A DNA stretch of 64,000 bases, taken from NCBI RefSeq assembly GCF_044763875.1, contig NZ_JBIWGZ010000002.1, positions 434,001-498,000 of the forward strand. The letters run 5' to 3'. This document shows, in pieces, positions 23,494-33,214 of this stretch. Made by a program: the position numbers and the translations under genes. Each line of letters starts with the position of its first letter. Position 1 is the stretch's first letter. Below the pieces are notes generated by a model. The model did no database searches, was not told where the DNA came from, and was given only the letters and a program-made list of their open reading frames with translations. Origin of the DNA: Rummeliibacillus sp044763875 (GTDB lineage: Bacteria; Bacillota; Bacilli; Bacillales_A; Planococcaceae).

Positions 23494-24921
23494 CTATTCC
23501 TCAACTGATGAGAAGTATTTTTGTACGATTTGATTTAATTCACCAGGGAGTTGTAATCGCTCTGTCGTTTGCATATACGACTTCTTATAATTATCTGTTA
23601 CTTCTTTATAAGAGCGAACAGATCCCTTTGCGATTTTCCCATTATTGCTTTCTTGAATAGATGTTGGATCACCATCTTTCAGTTTGCCTGCATCAGTTGT
23701 TGTTTTTCCCTTTTCTCCGATTCGCTTTGGTACAGCTACTAAACTACGATTTCCTGTACCTATTCCTGCCCCTGCAGAAGGTCCGTAACCAGAACCTCTT
23801 CCATTTCCAGAACCATTACCTGCTCCATTCCCTTGTTTATTACTACCACTACCCGATCCACCGGTACTTTTGTTGCCATTGCTTTTTCCCTGTCCTTGGC
23901 TTTGTCCTTGGTTATTAGCTGAGCCTTGACTATTTCCTTGTGAAGAAGAGGAAGAATTGTTTTGAGCAGGATTTTGGCTATTGTTAGCGGGATTATTTGA
24001 ATTTAATTGTGTTGGTGAACTACTATTCTGAACCATCGATTGATTGGATTGTGCAGACTGATTAAGAGCAATCTGTAAATTCGGACTTATGGGGGTTCCC
24101 GAATTACTTAATGCGTTTTGCGTCTGTAAAGCTTTTTTAGAAAGAGAAGCGGTTGCTTGTTGTAAGTCTCTTAATTGATGTTGCTCCTCTTTTGATAAAC
24201 TTTCCCCATTCGCAGCCTTTTTATCTTCTAACTTTTGCTTTTGAAGCTCTAATTCTTTTTGTTTTTTCACGACTGCTTGTAATGCTGTTTCCGTCGTTTT
24301 CGCTTTTTTTAACTCATTTTGAAGCTCTTCTATTGCTTTCTTTGTTTCTTTTGTTTCTGCTTTTTTCTTCATATTTTCAACTGCCTTTTTAACCTCTGCT
24401 GTCATAAGTTTTTCTTCTTTTACATTATTTGCTGTTTGCTGTGCAGTAGAGGGGAATAAAGACAATAAAGCTATACCTAAAATTATTGTTATACTACCAA
24501 TGAGCGTATTCGTAAGCCATAAACTTTTTTTACGTTTCTGGTAGTTGACTAATGCATGTGGGGCTATTTTCTCTGTTAGTATTACCAATTGTTTTGCCAA
24601 GTGAGATTCCAAATCTTCTATCGAATAGACAGTACGCAATAGATTATCAGGAAAATAGTTATCTAAAGCATTTAAGGATTGTTTTTTAGATGGGCGTTTC
24701 CACCATAAATAGATAGCTGCTATAAAAAGAGTTATAGCAGCTATTCCCAATGCAATTTCTTTATAAAAAGGAAGGACAAAAAAGCGAGATACAAGCATTA
24801 TGACAAATGCGAACAATAATGCGTAGGCAATCATACGCTGACTGTATTTAAAAAAATATTCAAACAGCATACTACTCCGGGCTTTTCGAACCGCTTTTGA
24901 CATTTGACTACGATTACTCAT
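23494..24921 (-). CDS. Membrane protein with coiled coil and Gly/Asn/Ser/Gln-rich region
   Basis: This 475-residue protein has two N-terminal helices (about 28-50 and 55-73) and a third at about 133-155. A long Lys/Glu-rich coiled coil follows (about 168-250), then about 130 residues of low-complexity Asn/Ser/Gln and Gly/Ser/Asn sequence (270-400). The C-terminus is conserved-looking (RSYKEVTDNYKKSYMQTTER, LPGELNQIVQKYF). It resembles DUF4175-type membrane coiled-coil proteins that accompany MoxR/VWA genes. It may be an extracytoplasmic or scaffold component. I recognise no enzymatic motif. Confidence 0.65.
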   Translation of the reverse strand: MSNRSQMSKAVRKARSSMLFEYFFKYSQRMIAYALLFAFVIMLVSRFFVLPFYKEIALGIAAITLFIAAIYLWWKRPSKKQSLNALDNYFPDNLLRTVYSIEDLESHLAKQLVILTEKIAPHALVNYQKRKKSLWLTNTLIGSITIILGIALLSLFPSTAQQTANNVKEEKLMTAEVKKAVENMKKKAETKETKKAIEELQNELKKAKTTETALQAVVKKQKELELQKQKLEDKKAANGESLSKEEQHQLRDLQQATASLSKKALQTQNALSNSGTPISPNLQIALNQSAQSNQSMVQNSSSPTQLNSNNPANNSQNPAQNNSSSSSQGNSQGSANNQGQSQGQGKSNGNKSTGGSGSGSNKQGNGAGNGSGNGRGSGYGPSAGAGIGTGNRSLVAVPKRIGEKGKTTTDAGKLKDGDPTSIQESNNGKIAKGSVRSYKEVTDNYKKSYMQTTERLQLPGELNQIVQKYFSSVEE

Positions 24922-24933
24922 TTGTCACACTCC

Positions 24934-25785
24934 TTATTTTTTCTTTTTCATATTTACACGAAGCTTTTTCACTGAAATAAAAAGACAAATAACTGTAATA
25001 GCTATATAAAAGATTAAATAGCCTGCCCATACTGGAAAATGTATTTTTGTCAATTCAAAAAGTGAATCTGACGTTTCTGGTGATATTAATGTCAACATTA
25101 AAGCAATTGGATTAATAGTTGCCCAAAAATGTGAAATAGGTGCTGGATTTTTTAATGGCAATGATCCAGGGGAGCTTTCTATCGTACTAATCCCAATCAT
25201 AAAGAAAAATGCGGTTATCCCCGTCAAAAATAACATAGCACCATATGTGGTAATCATCGAAATTATCGTTTTGCGAATTAATGTTGAAAACATAACACCG
25301 ATACTTGCAATTGCTAACATCGTTACAATCAAAAATGCAAAAATAATAAGTAATTGTCCAGGAGAAATACCACCGAATAGGAAAGCTAAACTATAAAGTG
25401 GTAATCCAGCAATAAGCAGTAATAGTAAAAAGACAATCGACGAACTCATTTTGCCAAAAATGATTTGAAAAGAGCTTTGAGAAGATGTCAATAAAATATT
25501 CAACGTTTGTTTTTCACGCTCTGTACTTATTGCCCCAGCTGTTAATCCTGGTGTGATAAACAAGATCAACGCCATCTGTACATATGTCAGCAAACCGAAT
25601 AGAATTACACTTTGTTGTGGGTTAATAAAACCGCTCCCAGTAAAATTCGTTGACATAAAGATGAAACCAAACACGAAGACACTTAACACAAGTAAATAAA
25701 ACAGAATTCCCGCAAAGCTTTTAAAAGAACGGAACCGTAGCTTCAATTCCTTTATTAGTACTGGATTGTTAAATGCTGATCTCAT
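24934..25785 (-). CDS. ABC-2 type permease
   Basis: This 283-residue permease has six predicted helices. The N-terminus NPVLIKELKLRFRSFK and the loop TAGAISTEREKQTLNILLTS are typical of the ABC-2 family that pairs with single ATPases (GldF/YwrA type). The start overlaps the ATPase stop by four bases. It works with the upstream ATPase; the exported or extracted substrate is unknown. Confidence 0.88.
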   Translation of the reverse strand: MRSAFNNPVLIKELKLRFRSFKSFAGILFYLLVLSVFVFGFIFMSTNFTGSGFINPQQSVILFGLLTYVQMALILFITPGLTAGAISTEREKQTLNILLTSSQSSFQIIFGKMSSSIVFLLLLLIAGLPLYSLAFLFGGISPGQLLIIFAFLIVTMLAIASIGVMFSTLIRKTIISMITTYGAMLFLTGITAFFFMIGISTIESSPGSLPLKNPAPISHFWATINPIALMLTLISPETSDSLFELTKIHFPVWAGYLIFYIAITVICLFISVKKLRVNMKKKK

Positions 25786-26717
25786 TCCTTTTCTACCTCC
25801 TCCGTAATCGCCATGAAAACATCTTCTAAATCTTTTTCATCCTCTGCAAAGGATAAAATCGGCACTTCATGTTGTACGATTTGCTTCAATAATTTCATCT
25901 GATCCTCATCAGATCCATTAAAGCGGAAGTTCAATTTATTTTCTGTTATTTCGATCGATGATACAAAAGGATATTCCTCAAGGAATTGTTTAGCTAAGTT
26001 CATATCATATTCAGCTTGATATTTCGCCGTAATAAATCGTTCTCCCATAAGCTGCGCTTGTATCTCAGCTACAGAACCATGCGCAATAAGTTTCCCTTGT
26101 TCGATAACTCCTATTTCATCACACATTTCCGCAAGCTCCGGAAGAATATGTGAGGAGATTAAAATGGTTTTACCCATCTCCTTTAGCTGTTTCAAAATAT
26201 CTCTCATTTCTACTCGTGCTCTTGGATCAAGACCAGATGCGGGTTCATCCAATATTAAAACCTTCGGATCATGAATCAATGTTCTTGCTAGACATAAACG
26301 TTGTTTCATCCCCCTTGATAACACATCAACATAGTCATATCTTTTATGAGATAGATTTACAAGTTCTAGCAATTGAGGGATAAGTTTAGCTCTTTGCTCA
26401 GCAGGAATTCCATAACTCGAACCAAAAAAGTCTAAGTACTCCTCTGCTTTCAATTGATCATAAACACCGAAAAAGTCAGGCATATAACCAATTAGTTTAC
26501 GGATATATTCAGGATTTTGTGTAACACTGATGCCGTCTATTAATGCTTCCCCTGCTGTTGGTTGCAATAATGTTGAAAGTATAGAGAACGTTGTAGACTT
26601 ACCTGCACCATTCGCGCCAACAAAACCAAAAACAGTTCCCTCATTAATTGTGAGGTCAAGCCCTTGTAATGCGTAAAAGGAGCCGTATTTCTTCGTTAAT
26701 CCTTTTATCTCTATCAT
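25782..26717 (-). CDS. ABC transporter ATPase (GldA-like)
   Basis: This 311-residue ATPase has Walker A GANGAGKST, the signature SRGMKQR, Walker B VLILDEPASGLD and switch His in LISSHILPE. The C-terminal 90 residues match the extension of the ABC-2 ATPase group. It overlaps both neighbours by ATGA, linking a secreted/membrane GldG-like protein to the permease. The arrangement is like the gldAFG type of ABC systems; here the function is unknown. Confidence 0.9.
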   Translation of the reverse strand: MIEIKGLTKKYGSFYALQGLDLTINEGTVFGFVGANGAGKSTTFSILSTLLQPTAGEALIDGISVTQNPEYIRKLIGYMPDFFGVYDQLKAEEYLDFFGSSYGIPAEQRAKLIPQLLELVNLSHKRYDYVDVLSRGMKQRLCLARTLIHDPKVLILDEPASGLDPRARVEMRDILKQLKEMGKTILISSHILPELAEMCDEIGVIEQGKLIAHGSVAEIQAQLMGERFITAKYQAEYDMNLAKQFLEEYPFVSSIEITENKLNFRFNGSDEDQMKLLKQIVQHEVPILSFAEDEKDLEDVFMAITEEVEKE

Positions 26718-29083
26718 GACTTCACCTCCCCTTTTAGTTGTAATGTAGGAATTGTCGTTCTTTGATCATCAGACATTTTACGCTCTAATTTAAATTTTAC
26801 TTCTCCATCATCCGATATATAATCTTCAATATTCTTGGTTAACGTAAAACGTCCATCATTAATTGGCTCATAAGTTGATGTCTTTTCATTAAAAATTTGA
26901 AGTAGTACATTTTTAGTATCTGTATTAGCCATTTGTAATTCTGTCCATACGAACTTCTTATTTTGAAGCATGTTGGGAATAGTCCATATAAATTCATATG
27001 TTCCTTGATCAATAAACCATATCGAACTATTTTCTGAAGATCGATCAGCATACCCTGCATTTGAAATAGAATTTATGTCGAAGCTCATTGAATTCGCAGG
27101 TAAAACAAATTCTCCAGTTAAATTTGTTTTTGGACTAAAGCTTTGAACGACTAAATTAACGGCTGACATATCAGCTTTACCACTTTTCAAAGAAATTGGT
27201 GTAATGGAATTGTCTATCCAACCAACAAGTGCAGGTTCTTCTGTATTCTCGACTAGTTCATAAACAGATTCTTTTAACATTTGCTTGCGATTATTCATAA
27301 TATCATCTTTCGCTTTTACTGCATTTGAATAATTCGTTAAAATTGGCATCGCTGGTAATAACAATGCACCATTAATTGTTTGCGTGACTTTAAGCGTTTG
27401 TTTTGGCTTCATAGTGCCTAACTTTAACCATTGGCTACCACACCAAATCGATACATCCTTTACTGTATAAGGTAAGTTATTTGTCACACTGCCTTTTAAC
27501 ACACGGTTCTCTACTTCTAAATCTATATGAAAGCTTCCCACATTGGGTATTTGTGTCTGACCAGCTATTGTTGATACAGACCAATATCGATTGTTGCGTA
27601 AGGTTACTTCTTTATCATTTTGGAATTGCTCAATAACACCTTGTTTGTGGATGGAACCCACATCAAAATTACTTAGCAAGGTTGCCGTGCTGTTTGGTGA
27701 TACCGTAAACGTAAAATCACCACTACGATTGGTTAACAACGAATTCATATAATAGCCTGTTAAACTATCATCTTGATTGATTTTATAAATAGCAGATTGT
27801 TGTATTTGCGGTTTTGCTAAACGATCCTTCGCACCATAAGCAAATACTAAAATCGAAACGAAAAGTGAAAGTGCTGGAATAATCCACCAAGCAAACTCTC
27901 TTTTGTCTTTCTTTTTAAGAACAAAATACAAAAGTGGCCCTACGATGAAAATATAAATAATAATAACGATAACTAAAAGCATAGTTGATACTTGAAAAGT
28001 AGGGAATAATTCATTCCATTGCTTATCACCCTCAATAAAACTCATTTTAGCGCCTGAGCTGTTATTAACTGCACTAATAGGAATAACTTTTTGTAGTAAC
28101 TGATTGTAATCTTTCTCAGCGGAAAGTGGCTCATCACCTAAAGAAAAGGATGTTTGAATAATTTGTCCATTTCCGAGATCTCGCTTTGCAGCTAAAATAT
28201 TATGATTAACTTCTAATATTGTTTTTGCTTGATCCACTTTCTTTGCTTGATAAGCTGTAAATACATTAGAAAACTTCGTATGTTTTATCGTTTTTTGAAT
28301 ATCTTTTGGTGAAATAGTTGTAGTTTCATTGCTTAATAGTAAAGGTAAATAATTTTCGAATATTCCGATTTCCCCATCCAGATTATCAGAAGCTCCGATG
28401 ACAATCGTTCCCCCTAATTTAACCCACTCTAAAAGGGATTGCTGTTCTTCTTCTTTCAATGATGCAATAGAATATTCATCAACAACCACAACATTAGCCA
28501 TTGACCAACCATTAGCAGTTGTTGGAATCAGATCTTGTTTTAATTGACCAAGATGAATAATTTCTGCAGGATTCGAACTATTCGATTGTATTTTTGTAAG
28601 TGCTGATAAGCGATCAACACTATTTGTAAAAGTTAAAACAAATATTCCATCTCTTTCATGCATTTGTGGCCTGATCTCATCATCGCCTGTAAAACTAATT
28701 TCATTTCCTTTTTTCCAGCCACCTTTATAAATATGAATTGTTTTGTTTGAGCCATTATTACCTCCGTGTTGATTTATGTAATAATCGAGCATTAATTTGA
28801 TCGTTTTTGTCTCATTAGCACCTATTTCTAAAGGAACTACTACTCCCATACCCCCAGAATAACCTTGCTGATTATCAATCACTATATCTCCAGAAAATGC
28901 ATCGCCACTGTTAGTAACTGTGAGCAATACAGGTAATCCCATCGTATCTTTATATTTATTATCCAAGCCAGCACTTACTTTTACATCCAATTTTGTTTTA
29001 GCTGCAGCATCTAACGTGAAGGTTGGCAATATGCTTATAAATAAGATCAAACACGAAAAGATTATTGATAGCCTCTTCTTCAA
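26714..29083 (-). CDS. Secreted, membrane-anchored protein of the MoxR/ABC operon
   Basis: This 789-residue protein has a signal peptide (about 1-28, ending near TLDAAAK) and a first extracytoplasmic part with beta-rich and amidotransferase-like stretches (WVKLGGTIVIGASDNLD). Two helices follow (about 368-388 and 398-415), then a second 370-residue extracytoplasmic part. The start is TTG at 29083 with a perfect AAAAGGAGGT site eight bases upstream; no ATG fits better. It is the first gene of the operon. No named family is recognised with certainty; a GldG/DUF4350-like relation is possible. Confidence 0.7.
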   Translation of the reverse strand: MKKRLSIIFSCLILFISILPTFTLDAAAKTKLDVKVSAGLDNKYKDTMGLPVLLTVTNSGDAFSGDIVIDNQQGYSGGMGVVVPLEIGANETKTIKLMLDYYINQHGGNNGSNKTIHIYKGGWKKGNEISFTGDDEIRPQMHERDGIFVLTFTNSVDRLSALTKIQSNSSNPAEIIHLGQLKQDLIPTTANGWSMANVVVVDEYSIASLKEEEQQSLLEWVKLGGTIVIGASDNLDGEIGIFENYLPLLLSNETTTISPKDIQKTIKHTKFSNVFTAYQAKKVDQAKTILEVNHNILAAKRDLGNGQIIQTSFSLGDEPLSAEKDYNQLLQKVIPISAVNNSSGAKMSFIEGDKQWNELFPTFQVSTMLLVIVIIIYIFIVGPLLYFVLKKKDKREFAWWIIPALSLFVSILVFAYGAKDRLAKPQIQQSAIYKINQDDSLTGYYMNSLLTNRSGDFTFTVSPNSTATLLSNFDVGSIHKQGVIEQFQNDKEVTLRNNRYWSVSTIAGQTQIPNVGSFHIDLEVENRVLKGSVTNNLPYTVKDVSIWCGSQWLKLGTMKPKQTLKVTQTINGALLLPAMPILTNYSNAVKAKDDIMNNRKQMLKESVYELVENTEEPALVGWIDNSITPISLKSGKADMSAVNLVVQSFSPKTNLTGEFVLPANSMSFDINSISNAGYADRSSENSSIWFIDQGTYEFIWTIPNMLQNKKFVWTELQMANTDTKNVLLQIFNEKTSTYEPINDGRFTLTKNIEDYISDDGEVKFKLERKMSDDQRTTIPTLQLKGEVKS

Positions 29084-29183
29084 AAAAATAACCTCCTTTT
29101 TCTCTCTTTGATACTATTACGATTTTCCAACAAATAAAGTTCCTTATTTGTAAAAAATGATAAAATATTACATAAAATGATAT

Positions 29184-29224
29184 AAAAAAGAGCCAAAGGC
29201 ATTCAATTACGCCTTTAACTCTAT
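29184..29224 (-). terminator. Terminator of the ykuR transcript
   Basis: On the minus strand GAG-tt-AAAGGC pairs with GCCTTT-gg-CTC, followed by TTTTTT. It separates dapH-ykuR from the VWA operon. Confidence 0.8.
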
Positions 29225-29238
29225 TCTCTTATTCTGGA

Positions 29239-30363
29239 TTACACACCATAATGACGTAAAAAATGTTCAACAAAACGAACATTTACATCAATTAAATCCT
29301 CATCCGGTTTAATAGATGCATGATGCAAACCAAATTCCGTATTAGCACCGCCCCAGAACATAGCACCAGGAATTTCTTTTAAGAAGAAACCAAAGTCTTC
29401 ACCTGTCATTGCAGGTGGACATTCATAAGGCATAACACCTGGAGTTTCCTCTGCACTTGCTAATAATGCCTTCGCACATTGCTCTTGGTTATACACTTGA
29501 TAGTATGATGAACCATAGTCTATTTCTACTTTGCACTCATAAGCAATTTCAGTTGCTTTACATAGTGCTTCAATGCGTTTTTTTATTAGAGCCATTGCGT
29601 CTGCTGACATCGTGCGAACTGTGCCTTCTAATCGTGCATTTTCTGCAATGACATTTTGCACATAACCTGAAGTCATTTTACCGATTGTAATAACACCACT
29701 ATCTAATGGATTTAAATTACGACTAATAATTGATTGTAATTGAATCATTAGGTTCGCGGCTGCTACTGTCATATCCTTTGTATTATGAGGATAAGCAGCA
29801 TGTCCTCCTACACCATGAAGGTCGATAAATAACTCAGATGTATTAGCAAATAACATTCCTGGTCTAGTTGCCACTGTTCCAACTGGATATTCTGGTGCAA
29901 TATGCATTGCAAAAATATAGTTAGGAAGCAAATCAGGACGATCCTTCTGCATCCATTCAAGCATCGGCTTCGCACCGCCAGGACCTTCCTCGGCAGGTTG
30001 GAAATAGATGATGATTGTATTTTCTGGCTGCTGTTTTGAGAAGGCTTCCACTAATCCAAGTGCTATCGTCATATGGAAATCATGACCACATGCATGCATA
30101 AAACCAGGATGTTCTGATGCATAAGGTAATCCTGTATTTTCAGCGATCGGCAATGCATCAATATCCGTACGCCACCCAACTTTCAATTGTGGATTCGTAC
30201 CTACAATAGTTACAATAATGCCTGTTTTCCATGTATCAATTTTGAAATAGGGTTTCCATAACTCTTCAATCACATTAAGTAAATACTTATGCGTCTTTTC
30301 CTCATGAAAGCCAATCTCAGGAATTTTATGTAAATCCCTTCTAATTTCCAATAAAGACTTCAT
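29239..30363 (-). CDS. ykuR: N-acetyldiaminopimelate deacetylase (YkuR)
   Basis: This 374-residue M20 metallopeptidase-type enzyme removes acetate from N-acetyl-LL-DAP, a late step of the acetylase branch of lysine/meso-DAP synthesis. Metal and catalytic motifs seen are MHACGHDFH, FQPAEEGPGG and MTGEDFGFF. It directly follows dapH, as in B. subtilis (ykuQ-ykuR), with a gap of 13 bases, which supports this assignment over other M20 amidohydrolases. Confidence 0.92.
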   Translation of the reverse strand: MKSLLEIRRDLHKIPEIGFHEEKTHKYLLNVIEELWKPYFKIDTWKTGIIVTIVGTNPQLKVGWRTDIDALPIAENTGLPYASEHPGFMHACGHDFHMTIALGLVEAFSKQQPENTIIIYFQPAEEGPGGAKPMLEWMQKDRPDLLPNYIFAMHIAPEYPVGTVATRPGMLFANTSELFIDLHGVGGHAAYPHNTKDMTVAAANLMIQLQSIISRNLNPLDSGVITIGKMTSGYVQNVIAENARLEGTVRTMSADAMALIKKRIEALCKATEIAYECKVEIDYGSSYYQVYNQEQCAKALLASAEETPGVMPYECPPAMTGEDFGFFLKEIPGAMFWGGANTEFGLHHASIKPDEDLIDVNVRFVEHFLRHYGV

Positions 30364-30376
30364 CGTTCAACACCTC

Positions 30377-31090
30377 TTATAATTGACGAAGGTCTTGCAT
30401 AATTTCTGTTTTAGATTTTGTTTTTTCATCGATTTCTTTAATCACTCTTGCTGGAGCTCCGACTACTACAGTATATGGAGGTACGTCTTTTGTAACGATG
30501 GCACCTGCTGCTACAACAGCACCTTCCCCAACTCGGCAACCTTCTAAAACTACTGCATTTGCACCAATCATAACATTGTCTTCAATTACTACTGGATCAG
30601 CGCTTGGTGGCTCAATAACACCTGCAAGAACTGCACCTGCGCCAATATGGCAATCTTTACCTACAGTAGCACGCCCTCCTAAAACAGCGTTCATATCAAT
30701 CATCGAACGATCTCCGATTTCAGCACCAATATTAATAACACTTCCCATCATAATAACAACATTGTTACCAATTGTTACTTGATCACGAATAATCGCACCT
30801 GGTTCAATACGTGAATTAATTCCTTTTAAATCTAAAGTTGGCACTGCTGAATTACGGCGATCATTTTCGATCACATAATCTTCAATAACATCTTTATGAG
30901 CTTCTAATGTTTTTTGCACTTCTACCCATTCACCAAATACAACAACAGAATTGCCTTCTCCAAAAACCTTGCTTCCTTCTCCAAATGCTAATGAAGAAAC
31001 ATTGTTACCCTTAATATAAACTTTTACAGGTGTGGCTTTCTTAGCATTTGCTAAATATGAAATAATTTCTTGTGCGTTTAATTTTTGCAT
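30377..31090 (-). CDS. dapH: Tetrahydrodipicolinate N-acetyltransferase
   Basis: DapH acetylates tetrahydrodipicolinate with acetyl-CoA and commits it to the acetyl branch of DAP/lysine synthesis. The 237-residue protein has the N-terminal DapH domain and a left-handed beta-helix of hexapeptide repeats (about 90-210; IGNNVVIMMGSVINIGAEIG and following). The ATG at 31090 follows AGGAGGAA; the frame extends upstream to 31156, but without a ribosome site. Confidence 0.94.
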   Translation of the reverse strand: MQKLNAQEIISYLANAKKATPVKVYIKGNNVSSLAFGEGSKVFGEGNSVVVFGEWVEVQKTLEAHKDVIEDYVIENDRRNSAVPTLDLKGINSRIEPGAIIRDQVTIGNNVVIMMGSVINIGAEIGDRSMIDMNAVLGGRATVGKDCHIGAGAVLAGVIEPPSADPVVIEDNVMIGANAVVLEGCRVGEGAVVAAGAIVTKDVPPYTVVVGAPARVIKEIDEKTKSKTEIMQDLRQL

Positions 31091-31156
31091 TCGACAATTC
31101 CTCCTATTTATATAGAAATATGCCCCTATTGTACACGAAAAATGAGAATATTTCAT

Positions 31157-32050
31157 TTATTTTTTTGAATAATCATACAAACACTCTGCATGTTTTTTCA
31201 CAAGTTCCACAAAAGCAGCCACTTGTCTTAACTCAAATGACGATTCATAACCAATTAGCCATGTATCACGTGTTAGCTCAAATTCTTCCTCATTATTGGT
31301 TAATGGAATCGTATTAACGTCTTCTTGTCCACTCAATGTAATTGAAGGCAAAATTGCATAGCCTATTCCATTTAGCGCCATTTGTTTACAAGTCTCAATT
31401 TGGTCTACTGTAATTTGATGACGTGGATTTGAAGAAAAATGGCGTTGCCACCATTGTTGAATTTCCTGATAATAATTTGAATCGCTTTTAAATTGAATAA
31501 ATGGTCTATCAGTATTAAAAACGTCGTCAACAGAAGTAATTTCCTTATCCACTAGATACAATGTATCTCTGAAAAGATGCTGTTTTGCACCCTTCCAATC
31601 TGTATGTCCACGCACAATTCCAACATGTGCTTCACCATCATAAAGTGATTTTACAATTTCAGAACTCCAACCTGTGATTAGCGAAATTTTCGCATCTGGA
31701 TATTGAGTCACAAAATCCTTTAGTACTTTAGGTAACCATGTATGTCCAACAATAGATGCACATGCAATTTTAAGAGTCCCATGTACTTTTGAGTTCAACG
31801 ATTGAATTGATTCGTATATTTCTTCCTTTTTTGTTATCATCTCAACCGCAAATTGAATGACAAGTTCTCCGGCTGGTGTAGCTGTTAGTCCTTTTTGGGA
31901 TCGTATAAAAAGTTGCGCTCCCCAATCCTTTTCTATGGATTGTAAGCGTTGAGATAATGCGGGCTGAGACAAAAATAACCGCTCTGCTGCTTTACGCATA
32001 TTTCCTTCTTCAGAAAGCACTTTGATGATTTGAGCTTCTGTTGTATTCAT
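31157..32050 (-). CDS. ccpC: LysR-family catabolite regulator CcpC
   Basis: This 297-residue LysR regulator has a winged helix at 1-60 (NMRKAAERLFLSQPALSQRL) and a substrate-binding domain from about 90. The sequence runs parallel to B. subtilis CcpC (YkuM), for example KISLITGWSSE, RPFIQFKSDS and TVDQIETCKQMALNGIGYAI. In B. subtilis CcpC represses citB and citZ and senses citrate. Its place between the DapH and CBS genes also matches B. subtilis. It may tie TCA-cycle control to the glyoxylate genes in this window; that is inference. Confidence 0.9.
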   Translation of the reverse strand: MNTTEAQIIKVLSEEGNMRKAAERLFLSQPALSQRLQSIEKDWGAQLFIRSQKGLTATPAGELVIQFAVEMITKKEEIYESIQSLNSKVHGTLKIACASIVGHTWLPKVLKDFVTQYPDAKISLITGWSSEIVKSLYDGEAHVGIVRGHTDWKGAKQHLFRDTLYLVDKEITSVDDVFNTDRPFIQFKSDSNYYQEIQQWWQRHFSSNPRHQITVDQIETCKQMALNGIGYAILPSITLSGQEDVNTIPLTNNEEEFELTRDTWLIGYESSFELRQVAAFVELVKKHAECLYDYSKK

Positions 32051-32181
32051 GCAAAGAACCTCCTCTTATTCTAAAAAACCATATTCTTATCTTCATACAG
32101 ATGATAGCATTTTTCAATACTTACATTCTAGTAAGTTTATTTAGCTTTATTGAATAACCATTTCTATAGCGCCAAATAAAA

Positions 32182-32206
32182 AAGGCCCAAATCAAATCTG
32201 GACCTT
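32182..32206 (-). terminator. Terminator of the CBS-domain gene
   Basis: On the minus strand AAGGTCCA pairs with TTGGGCCTT, including one G-U pair, and a TTTTTTAT tail follows. It separates cbpB from ccpC. Confidence 0.7.
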
Positions 32207-32222
32207 CTTTCAAACTATGATA

Positions 32223-32666
32223 TTACGCATTGAATTGATAGATATGTTTTTTTAACTGTTTTAGGATTACACGTCTCGTCATAATACCAACAAATCTTTC
32301 CTCATCGTCTACTACACATAAAAATGCATGGTTAATGACTAAATCTAATGCTTTTTGGAATTTATCGTTGATATTTAGCGTAGCTACTTTTGTTTCCATA
32401 ATATCGTTTACTTTTATGTTGTCTAATTTTTCGTATTCAATATGGTCGAGCCCTAATATAGATTCTGTAATCATACGCATACTAAGTAAACCCTCGAGAC
32501 GATACCCGGCATCGAGTACGGGAATAGAAGAATAACCGGTTTTTGTAAGCACAAGTAAGGCATGCTCAGCATTATTTCCTAATTGTACATGTGCAACTTT
32601 TTCTGAAGATATGATTAAATCAGCAATCGGCATTTCAAGAAAATCTCTACTAGTCATAGAAATCAT
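32223..32666 (-). CDS. cbpB: c-di-AMP-binding CBS protein CbpB/DarB (YkuL)
   Basis: This 147-residue protein consists of two CBS domains (about 15-75 and 85-142). It matches B. subtilis YkuL/DarB along its length, including KVAHVQLGNNAEHALLVLTK. In B. subtilis and Listeria the c-di-AMP-free form binds Rel (and pyruvate carboxylase in B. subtilis). AAGGAG lies eight bases before the ATG at 32666. With KtrC and KtrD, this gives the window three known or likely c-di-AMP-responsive proteins. Confidence 0.88.
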   Translation of the reverse strand: MISMTSRDFLEMPIADLIISSEKVAHVQLGNNAEHALLVLTKTGYSSIPVLDAGYRLEGLLSMRMITESILGLDHIEYEKLDNIKVNDIMETKVATLNINDKFQKALDLVINHAFLCVVDDEERFVGIMTRRVILKQLKKHIYQFNA

Positions 32667-32816
32667 AGGTTCTACTCCTTCACTTCACTTGTTCAAAATT
32701 GAACAATAAACTACAACTTCATCTTACCATATTTTATTCAAAGATTTCCATTATTGCACTTGAAAGCATTTTCATTTTCACAATTTTCATCAAAAGTTGC
32801 CATGCATAAAGAGTTA

Positions 32817-33053
32817 TTATCTATAAAATAAAATGTAGTAAATCATTACAATCCCCATAAAAAGGCCAGCGATTCCATACATCCAGAAAATCGGATTTAA
32901 TATGTTCGGATTATTTTCAACTGTTTCTGAATAGGATTCATCATGTGTTCCTTCTTGAACCTCTTGATTCTTTGCAACTCGCATTGTAAAAATTAACGAG
33001 ACCACACAGATCAGTAATCCAACAAAAATTAAAGGCCAAGTCCATACTCCCAT
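32817..33053 (-). CDS. Small two-helix membrane protein, unknown function
   Basis: This 78-residue protein has two predicted helices (about 5-24 and 56-76) and an acidic loop between them (EVQEGTHDESYSETVENN). AGAGGG precedes the ATG. It stands alone between cbpB and the repeat-bearing intergenic region. No family is recognised. Confidence 0.6.
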   Translation of the reverse strand: MGVWTWPLIFVGLLICVVSLIFTMRVAKNQEVQEGTHDESYSETVENNPNILNPIFWMYGIAGLFMGIVMIYYILFYR

Positions 33054-33131
33054 AGAAAACCCTCTTTCTTTTTTTTATAGTATGACACGGTTATATATCG
33101 TTTATTCATTTAAAATGAATGGTGTTATCTA

Positions 33132-33164
33132 TAAAAAAAGAGCCCTTAAAAGAGTGAGGGCTCT
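33132..33164 (-). terminator. Terminator downstream of the GGDEF-EAL gene
   Basis: AGAGCCCT (33139-33146) pairs with AGGGCTCT (33157-33164), followed on the minus strand by TTTTTTT. Confidence 0.85.
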
Positions 33165-33214
33165 GAAAAACAATTTTATCCTTTTTTTATAATACAAATC
33201 TCTATAACTTGAAG

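Noticed and set aside
23661..24392. Plus-strand ORFs opposite the low-complexity membrane protein
   Set aside because: Mirror image of the Gly/Asn/Ser-rich and Lys-rich codons; no ribosome sites.
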